Positions 39,557 through 51,500 are shown, numbered from the stretch's first letter. The stretch: 64,000 nt of DNA from Sphingobacteriales bacterium (GCA_016711295.1 JADJTE010000015.1:62001-126000), one strand, 5' to 3'. Notes: generated by a model not told the origin, from the sequence alone. A program made the numbers and translations.

Positions 39557-42370
39557 ATGTCACCTTGTTTACCTATTCATCTGCCACTTCGTTATTGGCA
39601 ACCCTTTCTGATTGTCGTATTCCTATTCGGAGCAGCTGCCCTACCCTGCCAATCTTGGGCGCAATGCACGGCGGGGCAAGCCACCGTTGTCATTACCGTA
39701 GTCGAAGACTATTGGGCTGACCAAGAGACGACTTGGACCTTACGCGACCAAAACAATAATCTATTAGGTAGCGGCACGCCCGAAGGCACCACTATTTGCG
39801 TGCCCACTACGGCTTGCCTCACGTTTCGGATAGCCGATTCGTATGGCGATGGGTTAGACGGCGGCAGCCAATCGGCAGATGGTAGTTTTACCGTAACCTA
39901 TAACGGCACGGTTGTGTCGTCAGGGCAGGGCAATTTTGGTAGTGAGGTGATAGCGCAGTTTGGCACTTGTAGTGCTGGCATATCTTGCGCTTTTCCTATT
40001 ACGGCGGTAGAAGGAGTTTATACCGCTGCCTATGCCGATACCTGGTATATTTTTACACCCGATACGACGGGACAGTTCATTTTCGATGCTTGTGCTAATA
40101 CTTGCAATACCTCCATTTGGCTGTATAATAACTGTGCAGGTATTAATATTACAGATAACCAAGAAGGTAGTTTTTCTTATTCCAGTTCGGGTTGTGGCAA
40201 TCAAGCCCAGCTAACCATTAACCTACAAGCAGGAAATACTTATTATATCCGAATCGGCGACGAGGGTACTAATTGCGGCACCAACCCCATCAATTGGTCG
40301 CTCATTTATGATGGTCCCATTGTGGGCTGCATGAATCCATCGGCTTGCAACTATTCGCCCTTGGCTACCGTCAACGACCCATCAATGTGCCTATTTTCAG
40401 GCGACCCCAATTGCCCCGACGGTCCCGACCTCACAGTTCTGCAATCGGTATTGGCAAGTTCTATTTATTACCAAACCCGCAATAATACGAGTAGTTGTTA
40501 TATCAATGAAGGCTGTATGAATGGCTATGGCACGCGCGAAATTATCCGTTTCACAACCCATATCAAAAATATAGGCAATCAGGATTATTTCATCGGTTCG
40601 CCATCGTCTTCGCCCGGACAATTTGAATGGGACGGCTGCCACGGGCATTACCACTACGAGGGCTATGCCGAATACCTACTCTACGACCAAGACGGAGCAG
40701 CCATACCAATAGGCTTCAAAAATGGCTTCTGCGTCTTGGATTTGGAATGTGAAGACGGCGGTACAGCTAAATATTCGTGCGGTAATATGGGCATCAGTGC
40801 GCAATGCGGCGATATTTATGAATCCAGCCTCAATTGCCAATGGATAGATATTACTAACGTACCTGCGGGCATCTATACCTTAGTGGTGCGCGTCAATTGG
40901 GACAACTCGCCCGACAAATTAGGGCGTTACGAAACCACTATCAGCAATAATTGGGCACAAGTGTGCATCCAAATTACGCGCAATGGCAGCAACACGTCGG
41001 TAAGCGTTGTGAGTGGCTGCTCGCCTTATGTCGATTGTGCGGGGCAAATATATGGTTCGGCAAAAATAGACTGCGGGGGTACCTGTATGGGTAATGCCAA
41101 AGCGGGCGACCTTAATGCCGATACGAGCTATACCAATGGCGACCGAGTATTGTATATGGCTGCTGTGGTGCAACATAACCTCGCTACTGCCAATTGCAAC
41201 GACCTAAACAATGACGACACCCTTACCGTTACCGACCCTATCTTGCTCAATGCTTGTATGCACCAGCTATCGGGCAACCATACCGATGCGGACGACCATT
41301 GCGAGTTGCCGACCTATAATGTCCAAAACCCCACCGATACATCTTGGTTCAGGGTTGTAAATTATGACCCCACAACACAATACTTAGATGTGTACCTGCG
41401 TAGCCCCATGGTACATTTATTGGGCTATCAATTCCGCATATCGGGTATTGATATTCTAAGCGTAGAATCGCTGCTACCCGCTGCCGAATATGCCGTACAC
41501 AGTAGTTTTAATGCACTGACCGGCGATATTGCCCTATTTTCAACCCATGAAGTGCCCATTCCGCGCTATATCACCCCCGAACCTATCTTGCGCATCTATT
41601 ATGCCGCACCTATCAATGATGGAGAAATGGTATGCCTATCCAATTTCACAACAGTCAATGATGCTTATCAAGAAACTATCGGGCTGCAAGAAACTTGCTT
41701 TACGCCCTATCTAAACGCTCAATTGCAGATTTGGTTAGAAGGTGCTTATAACAATACGCTCGGAGCAATGGATACGAAACTGAATGATAAGGACTTATTG
41801 CCATCGGTACAACCCTTTAATATAGACCCTTGGAATTATACAGGTTTTGAGGCTATTGGACAAATACCGGTTAATATGACAGACTGGGTATTGGTCGAGC
41901 TACGCGACTCATTGGGTTCGACCACCATCGAACGCCGCGCCGCCCTCTTGATGAGCGATGGTACGTTGCGTGACGTACAAGGCAATCAAGGCGTGAATTT
42001 CTATACCGCCGACCGAGATACCCCTTATCGACTTATTGTGCGCCCCCGCAACCACTTAGCGGTGATGACTGCCAATACCATACAATTGCCCTCTGCACTA
42101 TATAATTTTGCCCTACCCGCTAACGTCGTGGGCGGTGTCGATATGCTACGCCCCTTAGCGGGAGGCACTACCTACGGATTGATAGCAGGCGATATAGATG
42201 CTAATGGCATTATTACGGTCTTCGACCTCAACCGATATATTGCCCACCTCGCCTAAGTAAATGTGTACCAAAGTGCCGATTGCAACTTAGACGGAAACGT
42301 CATCATATCCGATTTCAATCAGCTACAAGGCAATACCTCTGCTATTGGTATTTGGGAAGTTCGATATTAA
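39557..42370 (+). CDS. Secreted lysyl oxidase-domain protein with dockerin-like repeats and shared C-terminal module (in-frame TAA at 42254)
   Basis: A signal peptide ends ...CQSWAQ. N-terminal beta domains (residues ~37-255) precede a lysyl oxidase catalytic domain (~290-475): copper motif WDGCHGHYHYEGY (His362, 364, 366), the cofactor lysine in GFKNGFCVLD (Lys388), and the partner tyrosine before the NCQWIDITNVPAGIY signature (Tyr421). Spacing matches animal LOX (about 22 and 33 residues between these positions). Dockerin-like calcium loops follow (GDLNADTSYTNGDRVLYM, DLNNDDTLTVTDPILLNA), then the C-terminal module shared with the esterase at 22128. TAA at 42254-42256 interrupts the last repeat; the same frame continues as VNVYQSADCNLDGNVIISDFNQ... 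to 42370, matching the paralogue, so CAA-to-TAA or a base error is likely. Predicted to oxidise lysines of extracellular proteins. Confidence 0.82.
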
Positions 42371-42444
42371 CAACTAACAAGCATTTCAATAGGCAAGCAA
42401 AAAAAAAATGTTTCATTTAGTGTAGTATTTTTCAATTTCTGCCG

Positions 42445-42452
42445 TATATTTG
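42445..42452 (+). promoter_or_regulatory. Candidate -7 element TATATTTG for a small RNA
   Basis: Fits TAnnTTTG. The predicted start (~42456-42458) falls exactly at the base of the first predicted RNA stem. The -33 element is weak. Confidence 0.45.
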
Positions 42453-42457
42453 CACTA

Positions 42458-42628
42458 ATCGAGTACAAAGGTGATTATTGTGGCGTTAGGTATAGTAGTT
42501 TGTAGCTCGATGAAACCTGCGATGGTTTCCACTTCCTTTTGGCTAGGGCGCTTTTCTTAATTTTCATAATTTAGTTTTGACCATACAGACTAACCTCCGA
42601 AAGAGGTTTCTGTATGGGTGTTTTTTTT
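42458..42628 (+). ncRNA. Candidate structured small RNA (~170 nt) with own terminator
   Basis: A non-coding interval bounded by a -7 promoter element and a strong intrinsic terminator. Stem 1 pairs ATCGAG (42458-42463) with CTCGAT (42506-42511), extended by TAC/GTA. Stem 2 is GAAACC/GGTTTC (42512-42517 with 42524-42529). The terminator has CCATACAGA (42581-42589) with TCTGTATGG (42609-42617), an inner ACCTC/GAGGT, and eight T (42621-42628). The next gene has its own promoter after the terminator, so this is more likely a free RNA than a leader. Family unknown; a 6S-like RNA is one possibility I cannot test. Confidence 0.5.
42581..42628 (+). terminator. Intrinsic terminator of the candidate small RNA
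   Basis: Two-part stem (9 bp plus inner 5 bp) followed by TTTTTTTT, the strongest intrinsic terminator in the window. Confidence 0.8.
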
Positions 42629-42667
42629 GTACCATATATAAACCATACGGACTTTTTTCTCCTATTA

Positions 42668-42699
42668 TTTGGTATTTTGCACAATAGCGGCTAAATTTG
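42668..42699 (+). promoter_or_regulatory. Promoter TTTG-N20-TAAATTTG
   Basis: TTTG 42668-42671 and TAAATTTG 42692-42699 with a 20-bp spacer, 46 bp before the ATG of the next small gene. Confidence 0.65.
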
Positions 42700-42744
42700 C
42701 GCGTTCTATATTCCCTTGCTTATCTGCTAAACTACCTATGACCT

Positions 42745-42996
42745 ATGCTGCCCACCACCGATACCGCTTTGATTGAGCTATATTTTACCAACCACCTCAA
42801 TCGCAAAGATGCACGACAATTTGAATTGCGCCTACTACGCGATGCCGTTTTCTTGGAAAAAGTATTTATGTATAAAGCTCGCGTAGGAGAATTGAAAGGT
42901 TTTGATTTCATCGTAAAACCTCTTAAATCTATCAAAAAAAAATCTAAAAAGCCCCCCTTCGGCTTCGCTCAGGAGGACGAAAGCACTACTGCGTGA
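42745..42996 (+). CDS. Small anti-sigma-like N-terminal fragment, 3' end formed by an inserted repeat element
   Basis: 83 codons. Residues ~8-45 (ALIELYFTNHLNRKDARQFELRLLRDAVFLEKV) resemble the start of Bacteroidota anti-sigma/zinc-finger-like membrane proteins, which normally continue with a transmembrane segment. After residue ~69 the frame runs into the inverted-repeat element at 42952 (KKPPFGFAQEDESTTA) and stops within it. A good promoter precedes it. Either a truncated gene (pseudogene) or a short protein that has acquired an element-encoded tail. Confidence 0.5.
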   Translation: MLPTTDTALIELYFTNHLNRKDARQFELRLLRDAVFLEKVFMYKARVGELKGFDFIVKPLKSIKKKSKKPPFGFAQEDESTTA

Positions 42997-43126
42997 GTGA
43001 GGCTTCGTTTGCTTTGCTCAGGCAAAGTAAACGAAAAACGAAGTAGGAAAGTGAGGTTCTAATAGCGAAAGCCCTTGTCCTCCTTCGGCTAGTTCGCCCG
43101 TCCTCCTGAGCGAAGCCGAAGGGGGG
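42952..43126. repeat. Inverted-repeat element with 28-bp perfect arms (family C)
   Basis: Arm 42952-42979 (begins CCCCCCTTCGGCTTCGCTCA) is the exact reverse complement of 43099-43126, with 119 bp between that contain smaller nested hairpins. A REPIN- or MITE-like element with no coding capacity, placed between the small gene and the flippase start. Confidence 0.85.
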
Positions 43127-43141
43127 TAGTTATTTTGAATT

Positions 43142-44630
43142 TTGGGAATTATCAAACGACAAGGCATTTATGCCACTTTTGCCGCATATATCGGCGTTTT
43201 AATAGGTGTTGTCAATCAAATGTGGCTTTATCCCCGCTTTCTGACCGAAAGCGAGATAGGATTAGTGTACCTATTGGTCGATACTGCTATGTTATTTGTA
43301 CCGTTTTTGCTTTTAGGTTTAGCATCGGTATGCGTGCGTTATTTTCCGCATTTCAACCATATTGAGCAGAAACATCACGGTTTTTTGAGCTTTCTGCTGC
43401 TCATACCACTTGGTACATTCGCACTATTTGCACTGCTATTCGCCCTGTTTTTGCCTGATTTCAGTGCAAACTTTGCCAAATCGCCGCTTTACGTGCGTTT
43501 TTGCCGCTTACTTTGCCGCTTTGCTTTTTTTTGCTCTACATTTCGGTCCTGGAGGCATATTGTCGGTCGCTACAACAAACAGTGGTCATTACGCTATTGC
43601 GCGAGGTATTTATACGCCTTGCTACGACGGTTTTGGTTTTGCTCTATGGCGGAGCATTGCTCAATTCCGAGCAATTTGTGCAGTGGTATGTGGGTATTTA
43701 TGGGATTGTAGTTGTTTTGTTTATCGGATATATTGCTTATTTGGGACAATTCCGTTTGGGAGTTATCGACCGCGATAAGTTTACCTCCCCCTTATTGCTC
43801 GACATGGGGCGATATGCGTTTTTTATCTTATTAGGTACAATAGGCGGCACTATCGTTTATCGAATAGATGCGCTGCTATTGAGTCATTATTTGGGTGAAG
43901 CCGAAACAGGTATTTTTCGCATCACGGGTTTTATTGGCTTAGTTGTCGAGATGCCGCGCCGCGCGCTCTCGCAGATAGCCGCGCCTGTTGTAGCGCAAGC
44001 CATGAAAGACCGCAAGATAGATTTGATATCCCAATTGTATCGCAATATATCGACCCACCAATATTTAGCAGGAGCTTTTTTGCTGTGCGCTATTTGGTGC
44101 AATATCGACAATATTTTTGCGCTCATGCCGCGCGGCGAGGTATTTGCCGCAGGAAAGTATGTAGTACTGTTGGTAGGCATTGCCAAGATATTTGATATGG
44201 TGACGAGCATTAACGAAGAAATCATCGCCTATTCGCCGTATTACCGCTATACTCCTCTATTAATGTTAGGTTTAATCGGTATAACGGTAGCTACCAATAT
44301 GGCACTCATACCTATTTGGGGTATTACGGGGCTGCGGTGGCATCGTTGCTGTGTATTGCACTGTATAATATTGGCAAATTTATGCTTATCTATACCAAAA
44401 TGGGGTTGCTGCCGTTTAGTCGCAATACCCTGAAAATCAGTGCGATAGCGACATTGGCTCTGGGAGCGTCATACATCTGCCCTACCCTACCCTCCGCTTG
44501 GGTCGATTTGTTCGTGCGGTCTGCCATCGTAACTGCTATTTTTGCAATCCTCACCTTAGCTTGGAATATATCAGATGAGTTGCGGCAAATGTTTCAAAAA
44601 GCAATGGCTATGCTTAGGCGGCAACAATAG
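43142..44630 (+). CDS. Wzx-like polysaccharide flippase (oligosaccharide translocase), frame-interrupted
   Basis: Multi-pass membrane protein (about 496 codons, ~12-14 hydrophobic segments) that would flip lipid-linked sugar repeat units. The N-terminus MGIIKRQGIYATFAAYIGVLIGVVNQMWLYPRFLTESEIGL (read in parts) is typical of Bacteroidota Wzx/MOP proteins. It uses TTG as start, 16 bp after the inverted-repeat element. Two lost bases, near 43500 (T run) and 44325 (G run), break the frame; bridging gives VRFLPLTLPLCFFLLY and IPIWGYYGAAVASLL. No glycosyltransferase is adjacent. Confidence 0.8.
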
Positions 44631-44841
44631 CGATATATTTGACTGCCAAAAGCTTCGCGTTTTGGAGGTTATTATTGGAATAATTGGAAAATATTAACTT
44701 TGTATCACAAAGTAATTTTTATTAAAAATAAATTTCATTTTTTACGAAGCCTGTATATATCCCACAATTTGACTCTATTATTATATTGCTACTACGGAGC
44801 AGCAATACAGAGGTTGATACCTCAATAGCCCCATTAGTTTA

Positions 44842-45060
44842 GCCACATCGGAAACGAATAAAACCCCGTATAAGGCAATAACCCTATAAAAAGGGACAAT
44901 AAGCGTTTTTTAAGCCCCGTAGGGGCGGCATCTTAATAAAAAAACCACCAATAAGCACAAAATAACTTTGTATTGCAAAGAAATTTTTATAAAAAAACAT
45001 CTTCTTTTATATTTATTTCTTGTCCAAACACTCAAATAATTGCTTGCCACTTGTCACTCT
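44842..45060. repeat. Composite intergenic repeat (family B), uninterrupted copy
   Basis: Its left part carries the palindrome AGCCCCGTAGGGGC, its right part the segment around TAACTTTGTATTGCAAAG. The same two parts occur at 53754-53858 and 54017-54122, but there they are separated by a 158-bp element. This copy is therefore the empty site. Confidence 0.75.
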
Positions 45061-45234
45061 CCATTGGGCGAAGGGATTTGTCCTTGTTGTAAAAAAAAGA
45101 CGACAAAAGTAAATCAACGTTACCATCATAGTGTTTCGGATTTGCCTATTTATAGCGTACTGAAAAAACCGATTAATTGTTGTAATTCATTGTATATCAA
45201 TAGTTTATAACAATAAATGCACGATTTTGAATGC

Positions 45235-45286
45235 AAAACTGCACGATTTTGGGCAGAAGTACCCGAAAAACCGTGCAGTTTTTTTA
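45235..45286. terminator. Bidirectional terminator downstream of the giant adhesin gene
   Basis: Stem AAAACTGCACG/CGTGCAGTTTT with inner GGG/CCC and a T7 run on the plus strand. It lies 220 bp past the minus-strand stop at 45508. Confidence 0.55.
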
Positions 45287-45507
45287 AAAATTCTCTGCGA
45301 TTCATTTTGAACAAAAGTGCTAATTTGTAAAATTTTCATTTTTTAATGTGCATAAAAAATTGATTTACAGCAATTTACGCGTACATAAAAACATAAAAAA
45401 TTAATTTTTAAAGACACCTTTTCAGGAAAAGACTTTTTCAGCACACTCTAACTATGCAAAAGTTACCAACACTATCTTTTTGGGCAGCTTCTATCGCCCA
45501 TTGCCAA

Positions 45508-48500
45508 TTAACGAACTAAGGTCACATTGCCGCGTATCGTACATTGGCTGCCATCTTCAAATGTCGCCAAAACATGATAAACATACACGCCCAATCTGGC
45601 AGGTCTGCCATCGTAGATGCCGTCCCAGCCCGTGTCCAAATCTTGAGTTAATTGGCTGTCGTAAACCATAGTACTCAAACGGTCGTAAATGCGCAATTGG
45701 TACTCGGCAATATGTAGCCCCGATACCTTAAACAAATCATTTATACCATCTCCATTGGGCGAAAAAGCATTAGGCATGAGCAACATATCTGCTTGGCGTA
45801 GCTCTACAACCGTTGTAATAGAGGCTTCGCAACCGTATTCGTCGGTAACTATTACGCTATAAGTAGTCGTTTCTGATGGATTTAACGTGAATGTTTCGCA
45901 ATCTAAGCCGCTACACAAAACCGTCGTACCATTTTCCAACCAAGTATATACCAACATATCGCCTAAAGCAGAACTCGCATCTATCGTTACTGTCAGCTCG
46001 TTTATATTGGGCGGTAACTTGGTTGTGTCGGATATAGTATTGTTAATGGTTACTTGCGACACGCTAAACGTCAAGGTCGTATCAAATACGCACTCGGTTG
46101 TGCCATCTATTTGCATGAGGCTATATGTGACTTCGTGTAGTCCCGCACCCGCTAACATGGGGTCAAAAGCATTGCCATTTATGCCGTTGCCTATCCAAGT
46201 GCCGCCTATGGGTTGTATATCCAAGTCAGTCGGCTCGTCATCGAGGCAAAACGCGGTCATAAGCGAACCAATCTGCAAGGGATTTAAGGCACAAGGGACT
46301 GCCGTAGTATTGCAACTTTGCGCCACCGTAGCACTCGTCGGACAATTGGGCGACGAAAATGCTGTTACACTAAACTCCACAAGGGTTTCGGGCAATAAAC
46401 CACTCAAAGTGTATTCGCTTGACGTGCTCGTCGTTGGGGGTTGAGCTATGCCGTTAATGCTCGTATTAATGGTATAACCTTGTGCGCCGTCAATTGGTGT
46501 CCAAGCAAAGGTTATGCTGTTTTCGGTGGGCATACCGCAATCTAATATGGGCGCAGCTAAGACAGGGCAGGCAGTAGTACTATTTGCGTGGCGGCAGCAC
46601 CATTGGCACAACCCGCAGGAGCAAGGGCTACTACATTAATCACAACTTCTGTTCCCGCCGCTAAACCACTCAAAGTGTATTCGCTCGACATGCTCGTCGT
46701 TGGGGGTTGAGCTATGCCGTTAATGCTCGTATTAATGGTATAACCTTGTGCGCCGTCAATTGCCGTCCAAGCAAAGGTTATGCTGTTCTCGGTGGGCATA
46801 CCACAATCTAATATGGGCGAAGCCAAGGCGGGGCAGGCAGTAGTACACATTTGCGTGGCGGTAGCACTATTGGCACAACCCGCAGGAGCAAGGGCTACTA
46901 CATTAATCACAACTTCTGTTCCCGCCGCTAAACTGCTCAAAGTGTATTCGCTCGACATGCTCGTCGTTGGGGGTTGAGCTATGCCGTTAATGCTCGTATT
47001 AATGGTATAACCTTGTGCGCCGTCAATTGGTGTCCAAGCAAAGGTTATGCTGTTTTCGGTGGGCATACCGCAATCTAATATGGGCGCAGCTAAGACAGGG
47101 CAGGCAGTAGTACACATTTGCGTGGCGGCAGCACCATTGGCACAACCCGCAGGAGCAAGGGCTACTACATTAATCACAACTTCTGTTCCCGCCGCTAAAC
47201 CACTCAAAGTGTATTCGCTCGACATGCTCGTCGTTGGGGGTTGAGCTATGCCGTTAATGCTCGCATTAATGGTATAACCTTGTGCGCCGTCAATTGCCGT
47301 CCAAGCAAAGGTTATGCTGTTCTCGGTGGGCATACCACAATCTAATACGGGCACAGCCAAGGCGGGGCAGGCAGTAGTACACATTTGCGTGGCGGCAGCA
47401 CCATTGGCACAACCCGCAGTAGCAAGGGCTACTACGCTAAGGGTTGCAGTTGTTTCGGGTGTTATGTTATCTATAACATAGCTTGTTTCGGTGGTAGTAT
47501 CGGTTGTACTAAGACCATTTACCAACATCGTTACCTCGTAACCTATGGCTTGGCTAACATTATTCCAAGCAAAAATAAGGCTGTTAGCCCCTTCGGAACA
47601 GGTAATGTTGGGCGCAGCTAAATCAGCACAGAGTGTAGTGCAACTTAGGGTGTCTGCAACACTACTGCCACAAGGATAGAATCCCAATGCCCGAAGTATC
47701 ATCGTGACTTCCGTACCAGGTGGTAGGTCTTGAACGGTATAAGACGTGAATGAACCGTTTAGGGTGACAGTATAGGTGGTATCGCTTGTGGCTATGATGG
47801 CGTTAAATCCAAAGAGATAGTAGTAAACGGCAGCCCAAGTAAAGGTAACGCTATTTAAGTCTGTATTGGCACAGGTTAAAACAGGGGGATTTATGGCACC
47901 ACCAGCACCAAGCGAAGTATTATACGAGGCTTGACACCCCGTTTGGTCCATTACAAGAACGCTACGGAAAATAGTGTAGTCACTAACTGGTAGGTCAATA
48001 TCTTCGGTTGTCTCGCCATTTGACCAAATAAAACTGTACGGTGGCGTACCACCTATAACGGTAAGGTCTAAATAGCCACCACCGGGCGTACTGCATGGTG
48101 GGTATATATCCGCATCTAAGCTTAAAAAGTTGCTTTCGTCTATGTTAATCGTTTGGCAGTATTGGCTGCTGCAAGTGTCGCCATCAGGAGCTTCGCTTGT
48201 TACATTTATACAAACGTTATAGCTGCCTATGGTGTCGTAGACATGTTGTATGGTGCTACCATAGAAATATGCGACGGGACTGCCATCGTCAAAATCTATG
48301 GTTGTCGCTGCATAGCCATTACTTGTTGTAGTTTTGGTAAAGCTAAAAGTATGGCAAGTGCTGCTCACGGAAAAACCCGCTGCTACCTCGCAAGGCAGGC
48401 AATCAGTTATGCTTACACTCAATACGTCAGAGGTGTCGGCACAACCAAATATGGAATAAGCTACGAGTTGGTAATCGCCGCTTTGGTCTACGGTCATCAA

Positions 48501-51500
48501 ATTGCCATTAGTTGTTTCAATGGGTTCGCCTTCGTACAGCCATTGATAATTATCAAAAATGGGCAGAATATTGATTGTATCGCGTTTGCAAAGCTCATAA
48601 CAGCCACTTGGTACGACACTCATATCCAAGTTGCTATTGACTAATACTGCCACCGACGCGCTATTGGCACAGCCATTGGCATCGGTCACTTTTACTATGT
48701 AAACGCCTTGTTCGCTTACTGTAATGCTATTGCCTACTTCGCCTGTGTTCCACGCGAAATTGTTTAGGGTAGGATGCGATGCAGTTAAGATGGTGCTGCC
48801 GCCCTCGCATAGGTGTATAGGGCTTATTGGGGCAATGCTCGGCGCGTCCACGATGGTTCTATCGACTACTACCGCATTTGATACCGCACTGCAACCTGTT
48901 GCGCTATTTGTAATGGTTACGGTCAAAGACAAGGGTGCTACAACATCGTCATAGCCGACGTTTATATTGGCAGTAGTGCTGCCATTGCTCCAAGCATAGG
49001 TGTAATCGCTGCCTATGTCAGCACTAAATTGTTGGCTCTCGTTGGGGCAGAGCGTAATGGGTGTATTGGGGTAAATAGTCCCCGACGGGATAGGCGAAAA
49101 ATTGAGTGTCAAGGCTTCGGGCTCAAAACTACAACCATTGGCTTGCGTTACTGTCGCCTCAAATACGCCGCTATCGCTTACATCAATAGAGGCACCATCT
49201 TCGCCCGTCGACCAAGCATAAGCCGTCCCTACAGGAGCTGTTAAAGTAATAGGCATACCCGCGCAAGCTGTCGCCGCACTGCTGCTAATTGCACCACTAT
49301 TAACGGGCAAAATCTCAATGTTTTGGCTACTGTTATTGCTACAACCTGCAAAGTCGGTCAGGCTTAGACTAACGGTAAAGTTGCCCGCCGTTGTGTAGCT
49401 ATGTTCAGGCAGAGCTGTTGATACATTAGCACCGTCGCCAAATGCCCAATGATAGGCATCTATCTCCGTTTGGTCGTTGGGTGTAAATGCCAAGGCACCA
49501 TATTGGCACGAGGTAGTGGGTAATGCAAAATTGGCATCGGGCAAGGGGTTGATAGTCACATCTTGGGTGCTTGTCACCACACAATTGTCGCTGCTTATAG
49601 TCAGGCTAACGCTATACGTACCCGCAGCAGCGTAGAGATGGCTTGGGTTGGGGTCGGTCGAACTGAATCCATCGCCAAAATCCCATTCCCAAGCAACGAT
49701 GTCAGTCGTAGGCGTATGGCGCGACAAATCGAAAAAGGCAGTACTATTGCCCAAGCAAGTTGCCTCGAACCGAAAATCGGCAATTAAGGGTATTTCTACC
49801 ACTCGTGCCGTAATATAGGTACATTGTGGGGGATTGGGCAAGGTGTTATCAAAAGTAGCCGCTAAAATAACCGAATAAAAACCGGGTTCGGCATAGGTAT
49901 GTGTTATTACACTATTGTCGGCGGCAGCTACTGTGGGCGAGCCATCGCCAAAGTTCCATGTATAACTGAGGGCGTTGGATAAATTTTGAAATGCAACCTC
50001 GCTGCAATAGGGCGTAAGGGGCTGAAAATCAAGCACATCACCCGCATCGGGCAGACAGCCCTCGCCGCCTCCGCCTCCTGAACCACCCGGACCAATACAA
50101 TCTATTTGCGACACGACAACTGCGTTAGACACGGCTTCGCAACCTTGCTGCCCTGTTATTAAGGCGTAGTATGTCGCCATTTCAATAGTGGTATCAGCTA
50201 TGTGCGTAATCGAAGTCGTGTTTTCGCCCACCAAGGGCATATTGCTTTGATACCACTGATAAGTGTAATCGGGGTGGGTTAATGTGTGAAGGGTTATGTT
50301 ATTGGGGTTTTCGATGCATATTACTGGGTATTGCGCTGCCGAGATAGACGCATCAGGCAAAGGGTAGACGGTGATGTCTGTTTGTGCATTGGCAGTGCAA
50401 CCGTTGTTAGCATCGGTAACGGTAACGCGATAGCTATCGCCGCTCGAAATAGTCGTGCTGGCGGTATTGTCGCCATTAGACCAAATATAATCGGTATAAG
50501 TGCTTGGATTGGTGCTGAGGTCTATGCTGCTACCCTCGCACAAATTGCCCGAAGCTACGATAAGCGGCTCTATTGCCGTACCTATAACCACACTTTGCTC
50601 ATCGCTAACGCCGCATACCGATACATTAAGTACTGCCGCTGCCACACCGCTATTCCATTGCACCGACACGGCATTGCTGCCTTGTCCTGCCACTATACTA
50701 CCTGCATTAGGTGGTGTAACTGTCCAAGCATAATCCATATTGGACAATAAGGGCAAAGCGGTGTAATTGACCTTATCACCCGCACAAACCGAAGCGTTGC
50801 CGTTAATACTAATACTATCAATAGCATTAACCGATAAAGTAGCCATTTGCAACGCGCAATAAGGGCTTAATTTTAATCGCGCTATAACCGACACGCTATA
50901 AATGCCGCTATTATCCCATGTTATCCAAAGGCTATTGCCCAGGCCAGCAGCGAGGTTGCCGCCCGTTACTGCCCACTCATAAGTATAGGCGGGGTCGGGT
51001 GCATTGACGCTATATTGGTAGCTATTATTTGGGCAAATAATTGTGTCGCCCGATAGCGCGGTTGCGGCGGGCTGGGGCATAATATTTGCCGTTATGCTTT
51101 GCGGAAAACCACAGTAAGTATCGGTGCTGACGGGTGTTGCCGATACTGTAAAACTGCCCGAAGCGTCTGCCATTATGGTAGCCGAATTGCTACTGCTGCC
51201 GCCCGAAACAATAGTGCCGTTGCCCGAAACGCTCCAATTATGCAAGCCCGCCGAAGCCGTGTAGGTATAAGTATTGTTGGCACAAACGTTATCTATGCCG
51301 TCAATGTCGTAGGGCGCATTAACCTGAACAGGCAACGCGACATTGGGCACACAATCTAACAATATGCTGCTCCAAGTGGCTTGGACTGTTCCGTCGGTGC
51401 CATTGCTCCAAAGTACGACTATTTGCGGTGTGCCTGCACCCGAAACAATTGTTCCTGCGTTGGGTGGGTCTATTCCCCAAGCATACTGCACCCCACCGTA

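Larger units (their letters stand above)
44631..45507. other. Repeat-rich intergenic region
   Basis: 877 bp with no supported gene. Contents: two TAACTTTGTAT(C/T) palindromes (near 44697 and 44963), the composite repeat at 44842-45060, the terminator hairpin at 45235-45286, and AT-rich sequence to the stop of the adhesin gene. Confidence 0.6.

Noticed and set aside
42458..42628. Riboswitch controlling the gene at 42745
   Set aside because: A strong terminator is followed by an independent promoter (42668-42699), and no known aptamer core is recognised.
46405..47440. CRISPR array
   Set aside because: The repeats are 267-bp, contiguous and coding for Fn3 domains, with no spacers and no cas genes.
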